This document shows, piece by piece, positions 46,511 through 57,403 of a DNA stretch of 64,000 nt. Location of the stretch: the NCBI GenBank assembly GCA_032622095.1, contig CP136063.1, positions 40,648,106 through 40,712,105 on the forward strand, written 5' to 3'. The translations under genes were made by a program, and so were the position numbers. Source of the DNA: Siphonodentalium dalli. Lineage: Eukaryota; Mollusca; Scaphopoda; Gadilida; Siphonodentaliidae. Numbering within the stretch: the stretch's first letter is position 1; each line of letters begins with the position of its first letter. The notes below the pieces were generated by a model. It was not told the origin of the DNA. It saw nothing but the letters and a program-made list of their open reading frames with translations, and did no database searches.

Positions 46511-47788
46511 GCAAACATTATAATCATATTCGCTTCATTTATTTCATATTTTACAAGAAAACATGTCGAAAGTGGTCCTAAATTCTCCCAACCAGCATAT
46601 CGAATGTTGTCGAAAACTTTCCCACGGTTTGACGGAAGCCCACTTATGCATCATTGATGACAAGCATACGCACTATAAAAATATAGTTCTTCTTATATAA
46701 CTAATATACTCCTTCATATCGAAGATAATTGATTATCTTTGTGGTGGGTATTATTTATTTGAATTATTACATGGAGTTAAAAACTATGGAATCCTATTAC
46801 GGCCACTTGCTAATGGCGCTTTCGGTGCACTTTTTGTCGCTTTCGGCGCGATGCGCCGAAAGCGCCGAAAGCGACAAAATGTGCGCCCATCGGCGCACTT
46901 TTTGTCGCTTTCGGCGCTTTCGGCGCGCGCGCCGAAAGCGACAAAATGTGCGCCATTAGCGTTGTTTCGGCGCGCGCCGAAAGCGCCGAAAGCGACAAAA
47001 AGTGCGCCGTTACGGCGCACTTTTTGTCGCTTTCGGCGCTTTCGGCGCACCGCGCCGAAAGCGACAAAAAGTGCGCCATTAGCGCATTCGGCGCGGTGCG
47101 CCATTAGAGCATTCGGCGCGGTGCGCCATTAGCGCATTCGGCGCGGTGCGCCATTAGCGCATTCGGCGCGGTGCGCCATTAGCGTGGTGCGCCGAAAGCG
47201 ACAAAATATGCGCCATTAGCGCATGTACAATTAAGTATGTGATCACACCAGCAGGGGTGCCGGAAGAGGGGGCAGAGGGGGCAGCTGATCCCCTGCCCTT
47301 GACCAAGGGGGCAGGACTTGCCCTTTTTCTGGAGACAGAAAATGCTGTGTTTAATCTCGTGTTTTTATAGCAAAATGTGACTTTTTTGGTCCAAATACCA
47401 CCAATTTCACAAGGAATATTAATTTTTTGTCAATTTTATCAAAAAACGGCCATAAAAACCGACAACTACCTTTAAAATAGGGATTTTTGCCACAATGAAT
47501 TTATGGTTGTTTTTCCGAGTTTGCGGAGAAAATGCCCCTTTTTTTGCAGAAAAGTGCCCTTTTTGTAGGCTCTGCCCCCCCCCCCGCCCTTGGATGCTTC
47601 CGGCGCCCCTGCACCTCAGTGCAGATCGGACATGGCCATATGTACAATGTATATGCCTATGTATCAATTTTAAAAGGGAGGGGCTGAATTTTGCTGTAGA
47701 TAGACCTCTAAATGCTATAATTTGTCATTATTCAGATTTAAAATTATTGTGGCCGCGTGGTCCTGGTCCCTCCTTTGTGGGCAGTTAA

Positions 47789-48045
47789 AGGTGCTCAATC
47801 CGATCAGACGGTCCTAAGTTACTGGACAATTTGCGGATGAAGATGGATAACTCTAAAATCTAATACGGACATATTTTGTTGAACAAATAAAAAGTTTTGA
47901 GAAAATTGATACCATACATGTAGTTGGTAGTGGTTATCGTTATTTTGTAGAAATGCATAGATTGTGATAATTTACGTGTATTTTGAAGAAATATTGTTGT
48001 ATCTTGGTGGTATGCATGGGGACCGTCTGATCGGATTAAGTACAT
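47789..48045. mobile_element. TTAA-flanked MITE (family A, copy 2)
   Basis: Left end AGGTGCTCAATCCGATCAGA next to TTAA (47785-47788); right end is the inverse, next to a mutated TTGA (48046-48049). The terminal 26 bp match copy 1 at 9063 ('ccgatcagaSggtcc'). Nested in the foldback spacer. Confidence 0.78.
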
Positions 48046-48049
48046 TTGA

Positions 48050-49174
48050 AAGCTGATCATTTATTTTTAAATCTAGGCCTGCATTTGCCTGGAGTGAAAT
48101 TGACAAACATTTTATTAGGGCTGTATCCCGAGGTGACAGTTCTGAAAATATCGACCTGCAGAAAGTTTGGCAATTGGTTTTACGTGAATTTTTGGGGTCC
48201 ATTTGGACATTCCAAGGTGATCTCCGATTCTGTCCGACAAGGTGGTCTCCGATTCTGCCCGACAAGGTGGTATCCGACTCTGTTTCACGAGATTTCATGG
48301 CGATGGTTCTCCTGGCGCAGGACGAATTTACAGAGAAGGTATCCATATCCCGTTCCGGACTTTTATCAAATTGTTCTCCCCATTTCATTGGGAGACTGAT
48401 AAATTGTACTTTTAATATTTGAGAGTGTGATATTGATGTTCTCACTTGTTTCGCCAAAAAGATCCAGCCTGCATTTACCTGATTTTACTAGACTTTCTTT
48501 TTACTACCATTATGTTATATACCCAATAATGGGTGCTCCTCACCTAAAGGAGGGAATTCCACAACAAGCAAGAAAGCATCTTGACTGTATTAGTAACAAC
48601 ACAGGAACAGTTGCTGAGTTACCATCGTAAGATTGGGAACTATATATCTGTATATAAGTGCCTTTATTATTAAAATTTTGTTTGAAATTAATTGCAATAT
48701 TTGTACATGTTGATATTTCACTAATGCAGGTATTGGCAATATCTGGGATTGAATAGGACAAGTGTTTTTGTTGTGTGCTGTCTTTTGTACAGTGCCATCC
48801 TCCTTCCCCAAGCCCACCCACCCTCAGTTTATCATTTCTTATACGTTTTGCGAAGTTGTGGTGTAAATCTTAAAATGCCGGTTATTTCGTAAAAGTAATA
48901 TTTAACGAAATAACGGGCATCTTCGAGTTATTTCTCACTTCAAAACATAAACATTGTATCAAATCCCATACCATGCCCGTTAATCACTCTAGTCATTCTT
49001 TTATGTCCCTGTGGGCAGTAAATCCCAGATGTGGGTGTCAGTAAACTAAATCACACATCGGGCTATAACAGTCACAGTTTTCCATACCAGGGGTAGTCTA
49101 ATTAAAAGTAGTCAATTTATAAGTTATTCATGTAACGACCAATGCCGTGACACTGACAGAAAAATGTATATGCC
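48050..49174. other. Foldback spacer, no gene recognised
   Basis: Contains three direct words 'gatctccgattctgtccgacaaggtggt' near 48220-48290 and no ORF with a known motif. A 161-aa minus-strand ORF (47972-48457) spans these words and lacks support. Confidence 0.4.
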
Positions 49175-49943
49175 TTGTGAAATTGGTGGTATTTGGACCA
49201 AAAAAGTCACATTTTGCTATAAAAACACGAGATTAAACACAGCATTTTCTGTCTCCAGAAAAAGGGCAAGTCCTGCCCCCTTGGTCAAGGGCAGGGGATC
49301 AGCTGCCCCCTCTGCCCCCCTCTTCCGGCACCCCTGCTGGTGTGATCACATACTTAATTGTACATGCGCTAATGGCGCATATTTTGTCGCTAATGGCGCA
49401 CCGCGCCGAATGCGCTAATGGCGCACCGCGCCGAATGCGCTAATGGCGCATCGCGCCGAATGCACTAATGGCGCACCGCGCCGAATGCACTAATGGCGCA
49501 CTTTTTGTCGCTTTCGGCGCATCGCGCCGAAAGCGACAAAAAGTGCGCCGTATCGGCGCATATTTTATCGCTTTCGGCGCGGTGCGCCGAAAGCGCCGAA
49601 AGCGACAAAAAGTGCGCCGTAACGGCGCGTATTTTGTCGCTTTCGGCGCTTTCGGCGCGCGCCGAAATAACGCTAATGGCGCACATTTTGTCGCTTTCGG
49701 CGCACCGCGCCGAAAGCGCCGAAAGCGACAAATAGTGCGCCGTTACGGCGCACTTTTTGTCGCTTTCGGCGCTTTCGGCGCTTTCGGCGCTTTCGGCGCT
49801 TTCGGCGCTTTCGGCGCTTTCGGCGCTTTCGGCGCTTTCGGCGCGTTACTAATGGCGCACTTTTTGTCGCTTTCGGCGCTTTCGGCGCGATGCGCCGAAA
49901 GCGCCGAAAGCGCCATTAGCAAGTGGCCGTAATAGGATTCCAT

Positions 49944-50137
49944 AAAAAAACGATCTTACATGTCACAAATCGTGAATAATGAAGTTCTGAAATAGTCTGT
50001 ATCATTGCGCGTTATGAGTAAGTGCGCTCGCCACGTGTTCGATATTTTAGTACTTGTAGCGATATCGAGCTGGTATTGTTACTAGTAACTTTCGCTATAT
50101 TTATCTGTTTCCGGTAGCGTTTTTATGTATTTGTTAG
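49944..50137. other. Flank between the foldback element and the resumed array
   Basis: Short unique-looking sequence; the array intron resumes at about 50138 ('ataatgtattatattgattg'). Confidence 0.5.
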
Positions 50138-50334
50138 ATAATGTATTATATTGATTGGGTTCGAAAACCGGTCCGGTCCCTCAATTTAGGGCAGAGTTAT
50201 GGCTGGTAATTTGGCTATTTTCGTTATTTTCTCATCGGAGAAATAACTCAACAAATTTCAGCTGATTTCTTTTAAACTTAGTATATGATATCACCTCACT
50301 ATATATTGATTGCTGTTGATAAATTTTATTACAG

Positions 50335-50451
50335 AACAAACGAGTCCGAAGAAGAAGATGGGCTTCATTTTGCCGCCAGTAGAAGAAACGCCACCAGAGG
50401 TTATATTGGCGCAACATGTCCCTCCTCCTGTAGTGCCTGTCGAACCACCTG
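50335..50451 (+). CDS. Exon 6, array copy 7
   Basis: Intact splice sites and phase. Shares the CCA-to-CAA (Pro to Gln) change with copy 2 but has GAG rather than the stop. Suggests copies 2 and 7 are close relatives. Confidence 0.73.
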
Positions 50452-50755
50452 GTAAGTCCTGGCTTGCGATTCACTAGCATTTCTCATCAATAACTTGAAC
50501 AAATTTTAACAGATTTCTTTGAAACTTGGTATGCGTAACTCTCCCTCAATAATGTATTATGTTGATTGGATTCGAAAACCGGTCCGGCCCCTCAATTTAG
50601 GGCAGAGTTATGGCTGGTAATTTGGCTATTTTCGTTATTTTCCCATCGGAGCAATAACTCAACAAATTTCAGCTGATTTCTTTTAAACTTAGTATATGAT
50701 ATCACCTCCTGTCACCTCACTATATATTGATTGCTGTTGATACATTTTATTACAG

Positions 50756-50872
50756 AACAAACGAGTCCGAAGAAGAAGATGGGCTTCATTTTGCCGCCAG
50801 TAGAAGAAACGCCACCAGAGGTTATATTGGCGCCACATGTCCCTCCTCCTGTAGTGCCTGTCGAACCACCTG
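50756..50872 (+). CDS. Exon 6, array copy 8
   Basis: Identical coding sequence to copy 1; last exon copy before the array breaks off near 51040. Confidence 0.74.
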
Positions 50873-51040
50873 GTAAGTCCTGGCTTGTGATTCATTAACA
50901 TTTCTCATCAATAACTTGAACAAATTTTAACAGATTTCTTTGAAACTTGGTATGCGTAACTCTCCCTCAATAATGTATTATGTTGATTGGATTCGAAAAC
51001 CGGTCCGGCCCCTCAATTTAGGGCAGAGTTATGGCTGGTA

Positions 51041-51620
51041 TAACAATATACTAGTTTTACTCAGATCGCGAAAATATTTGGAATTATTGATGTATTTTGA
51101 TCGCGCACCTTACCTCTAACCTGCGCGCGACCGACAGCGCGCCTCCTATTTTCAAACGGGGAGGTCTAGCCCTGCAGTCTACATCCCTCATTACCAAATT
51201 GAATACACCAATTGAATACAGAACTGTGGAATGAACTTTTCATTATCATGCTGATAAAACATTAAACAGTGTATTTCACATTTGTTTCAGTTTAATAGGA
51301 TATTAGCTAGAGTTATTGTCTTTTTTACTTAGAAAATTTGGTCCAAATGGTTGGGTTTATGGATAATGCAAGTAACATTTGCCCACGTGAAAGGTATGAT
51401 ATGCTAGCACTCGAGCGCACACCCCTTGTTTATCCCTGGGGGGGGGGCATTTGTTTGTGTACATTTGGAACAGGGGTACCGCAGGGTGTAATCAGAATCA
51501 TTTGGGGGGGGGTGCAGTTGCGCAAAACATGTACCAAAATCCCTAGATGCGACATTGTCTGGCCCACTGCTATTTTTAGTCGGAACATATCATGTATCCA
51601 AGATAGAAATTTTGTATATT
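51041..51620. other. Intronic, nothing delimited
   Basis: Two G runs (about 51440, 51505). The 106-aa ORF here (51338-51658) overlaps the next acceptor and has no motif. Confidence 0.35.
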
Positions 51621-51631
51621 TTTATTTTCAG

Positions 51632-51761
51632 AGGATAATGAATGCTTCTCAGAATTAGGTGCCGATGCCAGTTCAGATTATCATTTGAGTGAAGAGGAGG
51701 AACTTTTTTCAGATTCAGGAAATGATCCTGACTATGAAGTGAGCGACAGAGAATGTTTGAG
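51632..51761 (+). CDS. Exon 7: acidic linker
   Basis: 130 nt after acceptor 'tttttattttcag', donor GTACTC. Entry phase 1 fits the array exons; exit phase 2 fits exon 8. Encodes an acidic, Ser-rich stretch (EDNECFSELGADASSDYHLS, EEEELFSDSGNDPDYEVSDR), likely disordered. Confidence 0.7.
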
Positions 51762-52189
51762 GTACTCATCAATGTTTGGCTTGTCTTGAATCCAAGATGA
51801 GATATAGTCCAGGAGGTAATATGGTCCTCTTGCACCCTAGTGATTTAACGTAACTCGGTTTATTATATTCCTTATAATATCCTCTTACAAATTATGGATG
51901 TCGCCACAAAATGTTGGCTATAAAGGTACCAGACAAGATGGTGGCTAAGATGTCATGCCGACTGCAGTATCACTATCAATTCATGTACATGCCTGTTGAA
52001 ATGTTAATCTGTGGACTTGTGAAATGTCATAGGGCAGACCATGAAATCCATATATGCGCGTTAACATAACTAGGGATGTAACCAATTCCGAAGTTCGCAG
52101 AAACACAACCCTTCTGTAGGATGTGTGTAAAGTCATGTGACAATTTCATGCTGAACCTCAAAAGTGGGCTTGGTTAGATTGTTTTGGTT

Positions 52190-52250
52190 TTAGTCCCCAT
52201 TGGTAAATTTTGGACTGAAATAAAAATGGGGACCCAAAGTAGGTCCCCAC
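52190..52250. repeat. GGGGAC/GTCCCC inverted phrase
   Basis: 'tttagtccccattggtaaat…aaaaatggggacccaaagtaggtccccac': the same dispersed motif as at 23.5 kb, here as an imperfect hairpin. Confidence 0.6.
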
Positions 52251-52689
52251 GTTTTATCTCACCTGATGTGAAGCATAGGGTAGTCTTCGCTTTTTGTCGG
52301 GTCCGTCAACAATTTCTAAAAAACAACTTCTCCTCAAAAACTATTGGACTGAACAAGCAATCTTATTGGTGTTCCAACCACGATGGTTGTAATATTATAA
52401 GGAACATAAAGAAACGGGTTAAGTTATATCACCGGGGGTGCAAGAGGACCATATTAGCTCCCGGACTAATATCATTGCCATTTGGGATCTACCATAACTA
52501 ATTTATTTATTACATGTACCTTACCAATAAGGAGATAATATTGACATCTGGTTCAATTGCTTAGTATCTGTCATATTCTGTCCATAAGATAGATATTTGT
52601 AGGAAAATCATTAAATCTGAAGAGTATTGTACTTTCTGAATGTAGGTGAAGATCCGAAAAAATAAATATAATTCACATTACACTGCAAA

Positions 52690-53640
52690 TGTCTTTGTGG
52701 TTTAGCTAAACTTGACTAAGTGAAGTTGAACTATTGCCGTCAGTTGGCATCCGCCGTCCGTGCATGCGTCACCAATATATGTGTTATTTTCACTTGTGAA
52801 TAAATTGCTTGCTTTTTCACATTCCAGCTCAGCTGATGAATGCCCGACCGTGGATAACATCATTAACATCATGCCGAGGAACGATGTCAGGTTTGTATTA
52901 TGCAAATACAATTAAGTCTGTGTGTCAGGCAATTTATGTAAACATACTCAAGTACTTTTGAATTTGAGTGCAGGTATACCCGACTTCGTCGGGACTATCC
53001 GATGATTTCCGCAAATATTGGGATTGTATACCTTTCTTTAAACTGGACACAATAATAGATCCTATCGTACCATTGGGCCGATCAAGATGAAATTTTCATA
53101 CACTATGACATTGACATGTAGATGGGAACGAGTGATTTTGGGGTCATTCGGAAAAACAAGATGGCCGCCATTGACCATTTTGTTTTTCAATGATAACCTT
53201 ATTTAAATCTTTTAAAATGTGTTGGATACAGGTGAAATTGCTTCATTGATAATTATGAAATTTTTCTTGTTGATTGGAAACAAGTCATTTTGAGGTCATT
53301 CGGCCAAACAAGATGGCCACCATATATATGTCACTTTCAATTGAAATATTACATCTAGTCAGACGGCTACGGGGGGGGGCGTAGCTAGACACCCATGACG
53401 CTGTTGGTTTTATTGCTTTTTAGCTTAACTTGACTGGTCAAGTAAAGATATTGCCATGGCGCGTTGTCCGGCGTCTGTCTGTCTGTCCATCCATCCGTCC
53501 GTCTGTTCTAACCTATCACGCGGGCTACAGCCCGTACCGCTTCATCGATCATCATGAAATTTTTCATGGATGATGACATGGACATGGCAACGGGAACGAG
53601 TCATTTTCGGGTCATTCGGCCAAACAAGATAATAATTAAT
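52690..53640 (+). repeat. Dispersed 'gatggccgcc' elements around exon 8
   Basis: A left end at 52702 ('tagctaaacttgactaagtg') with 'ggcatccgccgtccgtgcat', body units at 53060-53340, and a second left end at 53422 ('tagcttaacttgactggtca'). Exon 8 lies inside this repeat-rich stretch, so boundaries are approximate. Confidence 0.6.
52828..52890 (+). CDS. Exon 8: short linker
   Basis: 63 nt after acceptor 'gctttttcacattccag', donor GTTTGT. Entry and exit phase 2, matching exons 7 and 9. Encodes SSADECPTVDNIINIMPRND and VR. No domain recognised. Confidence 0.62.
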
Positions 53641-53962
53641 TAATTAATAATTAATTAAAGATAATTTTGTTTTTTTATATAGTGCTCTATCACCGGGGTC
53701 TCAGAGCGCTTTACAAGATATCTCCCCTGATCATTAGATAGAACTAGACTGGTGGCTGCAGATATGCGCTTTCCCTAAAGTTCTACCCTCCCAGGTACTC
53801 GGTTTGCGGGCGAGTGCCCCGCGGCACATTGTGATACTAGAATCCCCTGCCGAGAGAGACCAACGCTCAAAGTTTTGCCAGCCCCGAAGTCGACGCGAAC
53901 CCGCGGCCTTTACAAAGCCACGACGTTACGTGTCATACTACGTTACCAGTTACGCTATGGAC
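53631..53962 (-). mobile_element. tRNA-derived SINE (minus strand)
   Basis: On the minus strand, from about 53962: an A-box TAGCGTAACTGG (53946-53957) and a B-box GGTTCGCGTC (53892-53901), then a body, a 'gtaaagcgctctgagaccccgg' 3' domain, and an AT-rich tail of ATT/TTAA repeats at 53631-53670. It cleanly interrupts the dispersed repeat phrase 'aacaagat|ggccgccagatgtc'. Similar in design to Meta/RUDI-type mollusc SINEs; family not confirmed. Confidence 0.8.
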
Positions 53963-54655
53963 GCCGCCAGATGTCACTTTCGGTTTCAATATTTAATCCT
54001 ATCGCGCGGGCTACATATTTTCAACTCGTGGTGAACATTTCAGAATCGAACACATTGTGTGGATATTCTATATATCTTCGACCCACGGAAATGGTCGAGC
54101 TACGGAAATTGTCGACTACAATATGTTACACGTGTGATACTCGTGTGTAACACGTCGTATAAAACAAGCAAACTCGTCAGCCTGACGTCAGGTGAATTAT
54201 CTATGACGTCAAGTCACGTCATCTATATATATCGTGATTTTATTCATCATCCTAACTTGGAGAAGATCAGTATCCAGCCTATAATGTGTACTTATTATAT
54301 GGGGGAAATATGTGGTTGGAACTAAAACTGACTCAGGCAGCATTGACTCGTTATCGTATATATATAGTTGGGCACCATGCGCGAGTTCCTGACAGTTGCT
54401 GTCAATGCGGCGTTGCTTACTCTACTCTTAAAGTGACATTGAAATTTCGTTACATACTTATGTTGCTGCCTATTTTGGTGAGCCGCCACTGCAAATGGCA
54501 TGATCATTGTCATGCACAATTATACGTTCATATGAGATAACACGGATCAACATGTGTAATGTAAATGCGTCGTATAAATCAAACGTAAAAAACTTGTGTT
54601 GACGACGCATAAACGATGAGTTAACGTTACATGTGTCTCACACGACGTATAAAAC
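53963..54655. other. Intronic; relic of hairpin H5 family
   Basis: After the dispersed repeat resumes, 54024-54074 has 'ctcgtggtgaacatttcag' and 'ggatattctatata', one arm and end of the hairpin at 59716. The rest carries no recognised feature. Confidence 0.45.
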
Positions 54656-55460
54656 AGGCCTAAGCTATTGTCATCGACCGAGCGGAAGTCTGTCCACAAA
54701 TTTCCCGTTCAGGCTACAGGCCGCATTTCTCATCCAATCATCACCAAATTTTTTACTCTTGTTCATCTTAATGACTAGGAGCGAACGTCCCCTTTTGGTC
54801 CCGTTCCAAAATCCAAAATGGCGCCATCTTTGATTTCCCGTTCTTTGCATCACTATATTTTCTGTTCAGGCTACAGGTCACATTTATGAACCAATCATCT
54901 CCAAATTTTGTATACATGTTCATCTCAATGCTTAGTTGAGAACGTCCCCTTTTGGACCCGTTCTGAAATCCAAAATGGCCGCCATGGCACCATTTTGGAT
55001 TTTCTGTTCTTTAGATCACTATTTCCATTCTTTAGATCATTATTTCCTTCTGTACAGGCTACAGATCACATTTATGATCCAATCATCTCCAAATTTTGTA
55101 TACATGTTCATCTCAATGCCTTGATGAGAAAACCCCCTTTTGGTCCCGCTCCGAAATCTCAATGCCTAGATGAGAACATCCCCTTTTGGTCCCGCTCCGA
55201 AATCCAAAATGGTCGCCATGGCGCCATCTTGGATTTTCCTTTCTTTAGATCACTATTTCCTTCTGCACAGGCTACAGTCACATTTATGATCCAATCATTT
55301 CCAAATGTTGTATACATGTTCATCTCAATGCCTAGACGAGAACATCTTGTCTTCATTTAACTTGATATTAACATAGCTAGCATAAATACTACATTAATCA
55401 CATAGAAAGAACTGTTTGTCAAGATAAGCTACAGTGTCATTGACACTTTCATTGAGATTA
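54656..55460 (+). repeat. Dispersed 'gatggccgcc' element, both ends present
   Basis: Left end 'taagctattgtcatcgaccg' with 'gagcggaagtctgtcc', then about four units with 'tcatctcaatgcctagatga', 'cccttttggtccc' and 'aaatccaaaatggccgcca'. Right end 'aagataagctacagtgtcat' with the terminal hairpin 'agtgtcattgacact'. Confidence 0.75.
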
Positions 55461-56800
55461 TCATTTCCCCAAACCAATCAAAATCGTTGCAAATGGAAAT
55501 ATATATGTCCTGATGCTGACGTTTGGCCCTTTATGTTCACTAGGACCAACATTATTGGATGGTAACATATTTGATCTTGACCAGTAGACATTAGTACGCA
55601 TGAAAAAAACAAGAAAAATCCCATAATGGGGTGATTGTGTTATGTAATATCATCCAATATGAGCCGAACTGTTCAACGTATCACTGTATCTGGCTTTTCA
55701 CCGCTGTGTTGTGACCTTTTAACCTCTGGTGATGTTGCAAAATGGGTGTTCATGGATTATTTGGCAGCAATGTATAGGGTGTTCAATTACATACAACATG
55801 AGCTATCATATATGCAAATCCATTGATAATATCATCATGTTTCCCCTACACCATCAAAATATGGGAAAATTGAATTTGAGTAATCTTAACCTTTGACCAT
55901 GTAAATGCATTTGGACCCAAAATAATGGCATTATTGTACAATATTAGCTCTCACGTGACTTTTCAGCCTTTTCATTGGCTGCGCACTAGTGACAGTACTA
56001 GTGTACTATTTGCGATAGTCGAGCATCACCCGGTCGCACATGGGTACTATCCTCGATTTTCCATATTTGGGACGTGACTATTCCCCACATCTCCTTATTT
56101 GGCACGTTCACAAAATTATAACAAAAATCACGGACTCGCTTCGAAAAATAAATCAGCGTATATTATTTATCAAAACGCCGTTCAAAGCACAATTTTGCAC
56201 ACATAAAACGTCTGAGTATACTACATATTTTCCGTGTAATTCGGTTTAATCAGAAGTAATCTGTTCATATTTTGTTAACAAATAAACATTTTCACCAGTC
56301 AGAGTCCAGTCTCACCGTGTAGTATCCAATATTTATTCCTTGAATCCTTCAGAAATTATCTTCCAAGAATTAAATCCAAATATAAGAATTACATCACTAA
56401 ACTTGAACTATATCGATGTTATTCACCATTATCCGTCAGATAATCCGTTCAAAATAAAAAAATCGTCTGCTTTTAAACTATAAAGCCAGTGCCTGTGTGG
56501 TCTGATGAAATTGACACGCAATCTCAGATGAAATCGACATACCACAACCACAGGGTCACAGCTAACGCGCTAGTGAAAGTTACATGGTCATGTCAAGCAA
56601 ATAATTGGTGTTCATTTCTACATGTATATTCAATGTAAACAAATGATTTGTTCGAGAAAAAGGGAGTTGAATGTATGAATGCATTTTGAAACGAAAATAA
56701 TGTGTGAATCGCTTTCGTGAAAAAGTTGAAGTTTGTAATTTTTTTTTTAAATTGAAAAAAGTCATTTCTGAGAACATGTATATATATACGGTCGGCTAAT
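55461..56800. other. Intronic, nothing recognised
   Basis: AT-rich; ORFs of 63-85 aa without motifs. No RNA gene or delimited repeat. Confidence 0.35.
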
Positions 56801-56951
56801 ATAATAAATAGTGTACGGCTTGTGGGTGACTTTCCCAAAATAGTGGTCATCGAGGAGGAATAGTCACCTCCGCTGCGCGTCGGTGACTATTCCTCCTCGA
56901 TGACCACTATTTTGGGATAGTCACCGACAAGCCGTACACTATTTATATAAT
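56801..56951. mobile_element. Palindromic hairpin element H4
   Basis: Arms about 56805-56866 and 56882-56946 pair almost perfectly ('agtgtacggcttgt', 'gaggaggaatagtcacc' and inverses) around 'ctccgctgcgcgtcgg'. Terminus 'aataaatag' as in H1 and H3. Confidence 0.82.
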
Positions 56952-57403
56952 ATATATCTAGTGCATACTTTACTTTATACCATAAAAACATCCTGGTTGC
57001 TATTTATTTCATATAGGTGGATATGTGTGTTGTTTTATTGCATTATATAAGAAAATATGCAAAAAAACTATCATGAAACACTCTTTTAATCAAGGATAAT
57101 AAGGCTAAATGTAATAACAGGACATCAAAATCCAAGCTAAGATATTGTTTACAGTTGCAAAGGGATATAGGCATATTTAAGGAAATTTGTACGGCGGCCA
57201 TTTTGGACATTTTCTTGATCACCTATTGGTACTCAACAAGAAAAGCAATAAAACCAACAGCGTCATGGGTATCTAGCTACGCAGGGCATGTCCCAGTATG
57301 GTTTACCATGCTTAAGTCATCATTAAAATATTATGTTTAAAAAATATATTTAGAAAATATATAGCAAGTAATATAATTATGTGCCTGATTTATTCAATTC
57401 CAG

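Larger units (their letters stand above)
46786..49943. mobile_element. 3.2-kb foldback element with GGCGC/TTTCGGCGC arms
   Basis: Left arm 46786-47416 and right arm 49175-49943 are inverted copies, from 'atggaatcctattacggcca' at the tips to 'ccaccaatttcacaagg' inside. The outer part of each arm is a low-complexity array of 'tttcggcgc', 'gcgccgaaagcgac' and 'ctaatggcgcac', itself palindromic. The arms differ in length because this array varies. The spacer holds a TTAA MITE (47789-48045). No transposase is visible. Repeated ORFs (AFGAFGA, FRRFRRA) are simple-repeat translations. Confidence 0.85.
43770..51040 (+). repeat. Exon-bearing tandem array, 411/421-bp unit, interrupted at 46335-50137
   Basis: Eight units, each with one 117-nt exon in about 300 bp of intron. 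Exon starts are 411 or 421 bp apart; the longer unit has an extra 10 bp ('ctgtcacctc' type duplication). Intron sequence ('tcaataacttgaacaaattt', 'ttcgaaaaccggtccggccc', 'agggcggagttatggctggt') resembles dispersed repeats and is itself two related half-units. Copies are nearly identical, so amplification or homogenisation is recent. The array ends in a unit cut off at about 51040 before its exon. Confidence 0.93.

Noticed and set aside
46784-49943. ORFs with AFGAFGA, FRRFRRA or SLSALSA repeats
   Set aside because: Translations of the TTTCGGCGC simple repeat in the foldback arms; all frames on both strands are open for the same reason.
43939-50901. Seven near-identical 70-82-aa minus-strand ORFs (start MLVNRKPGLTRW, contain RHYRRRDM)
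   Set aside because: They are antisense to the plus-strand exons, which have consistent acceptor and donor sites and matching phases. The minus-strand conservation is explained by the recent tandem duplication.
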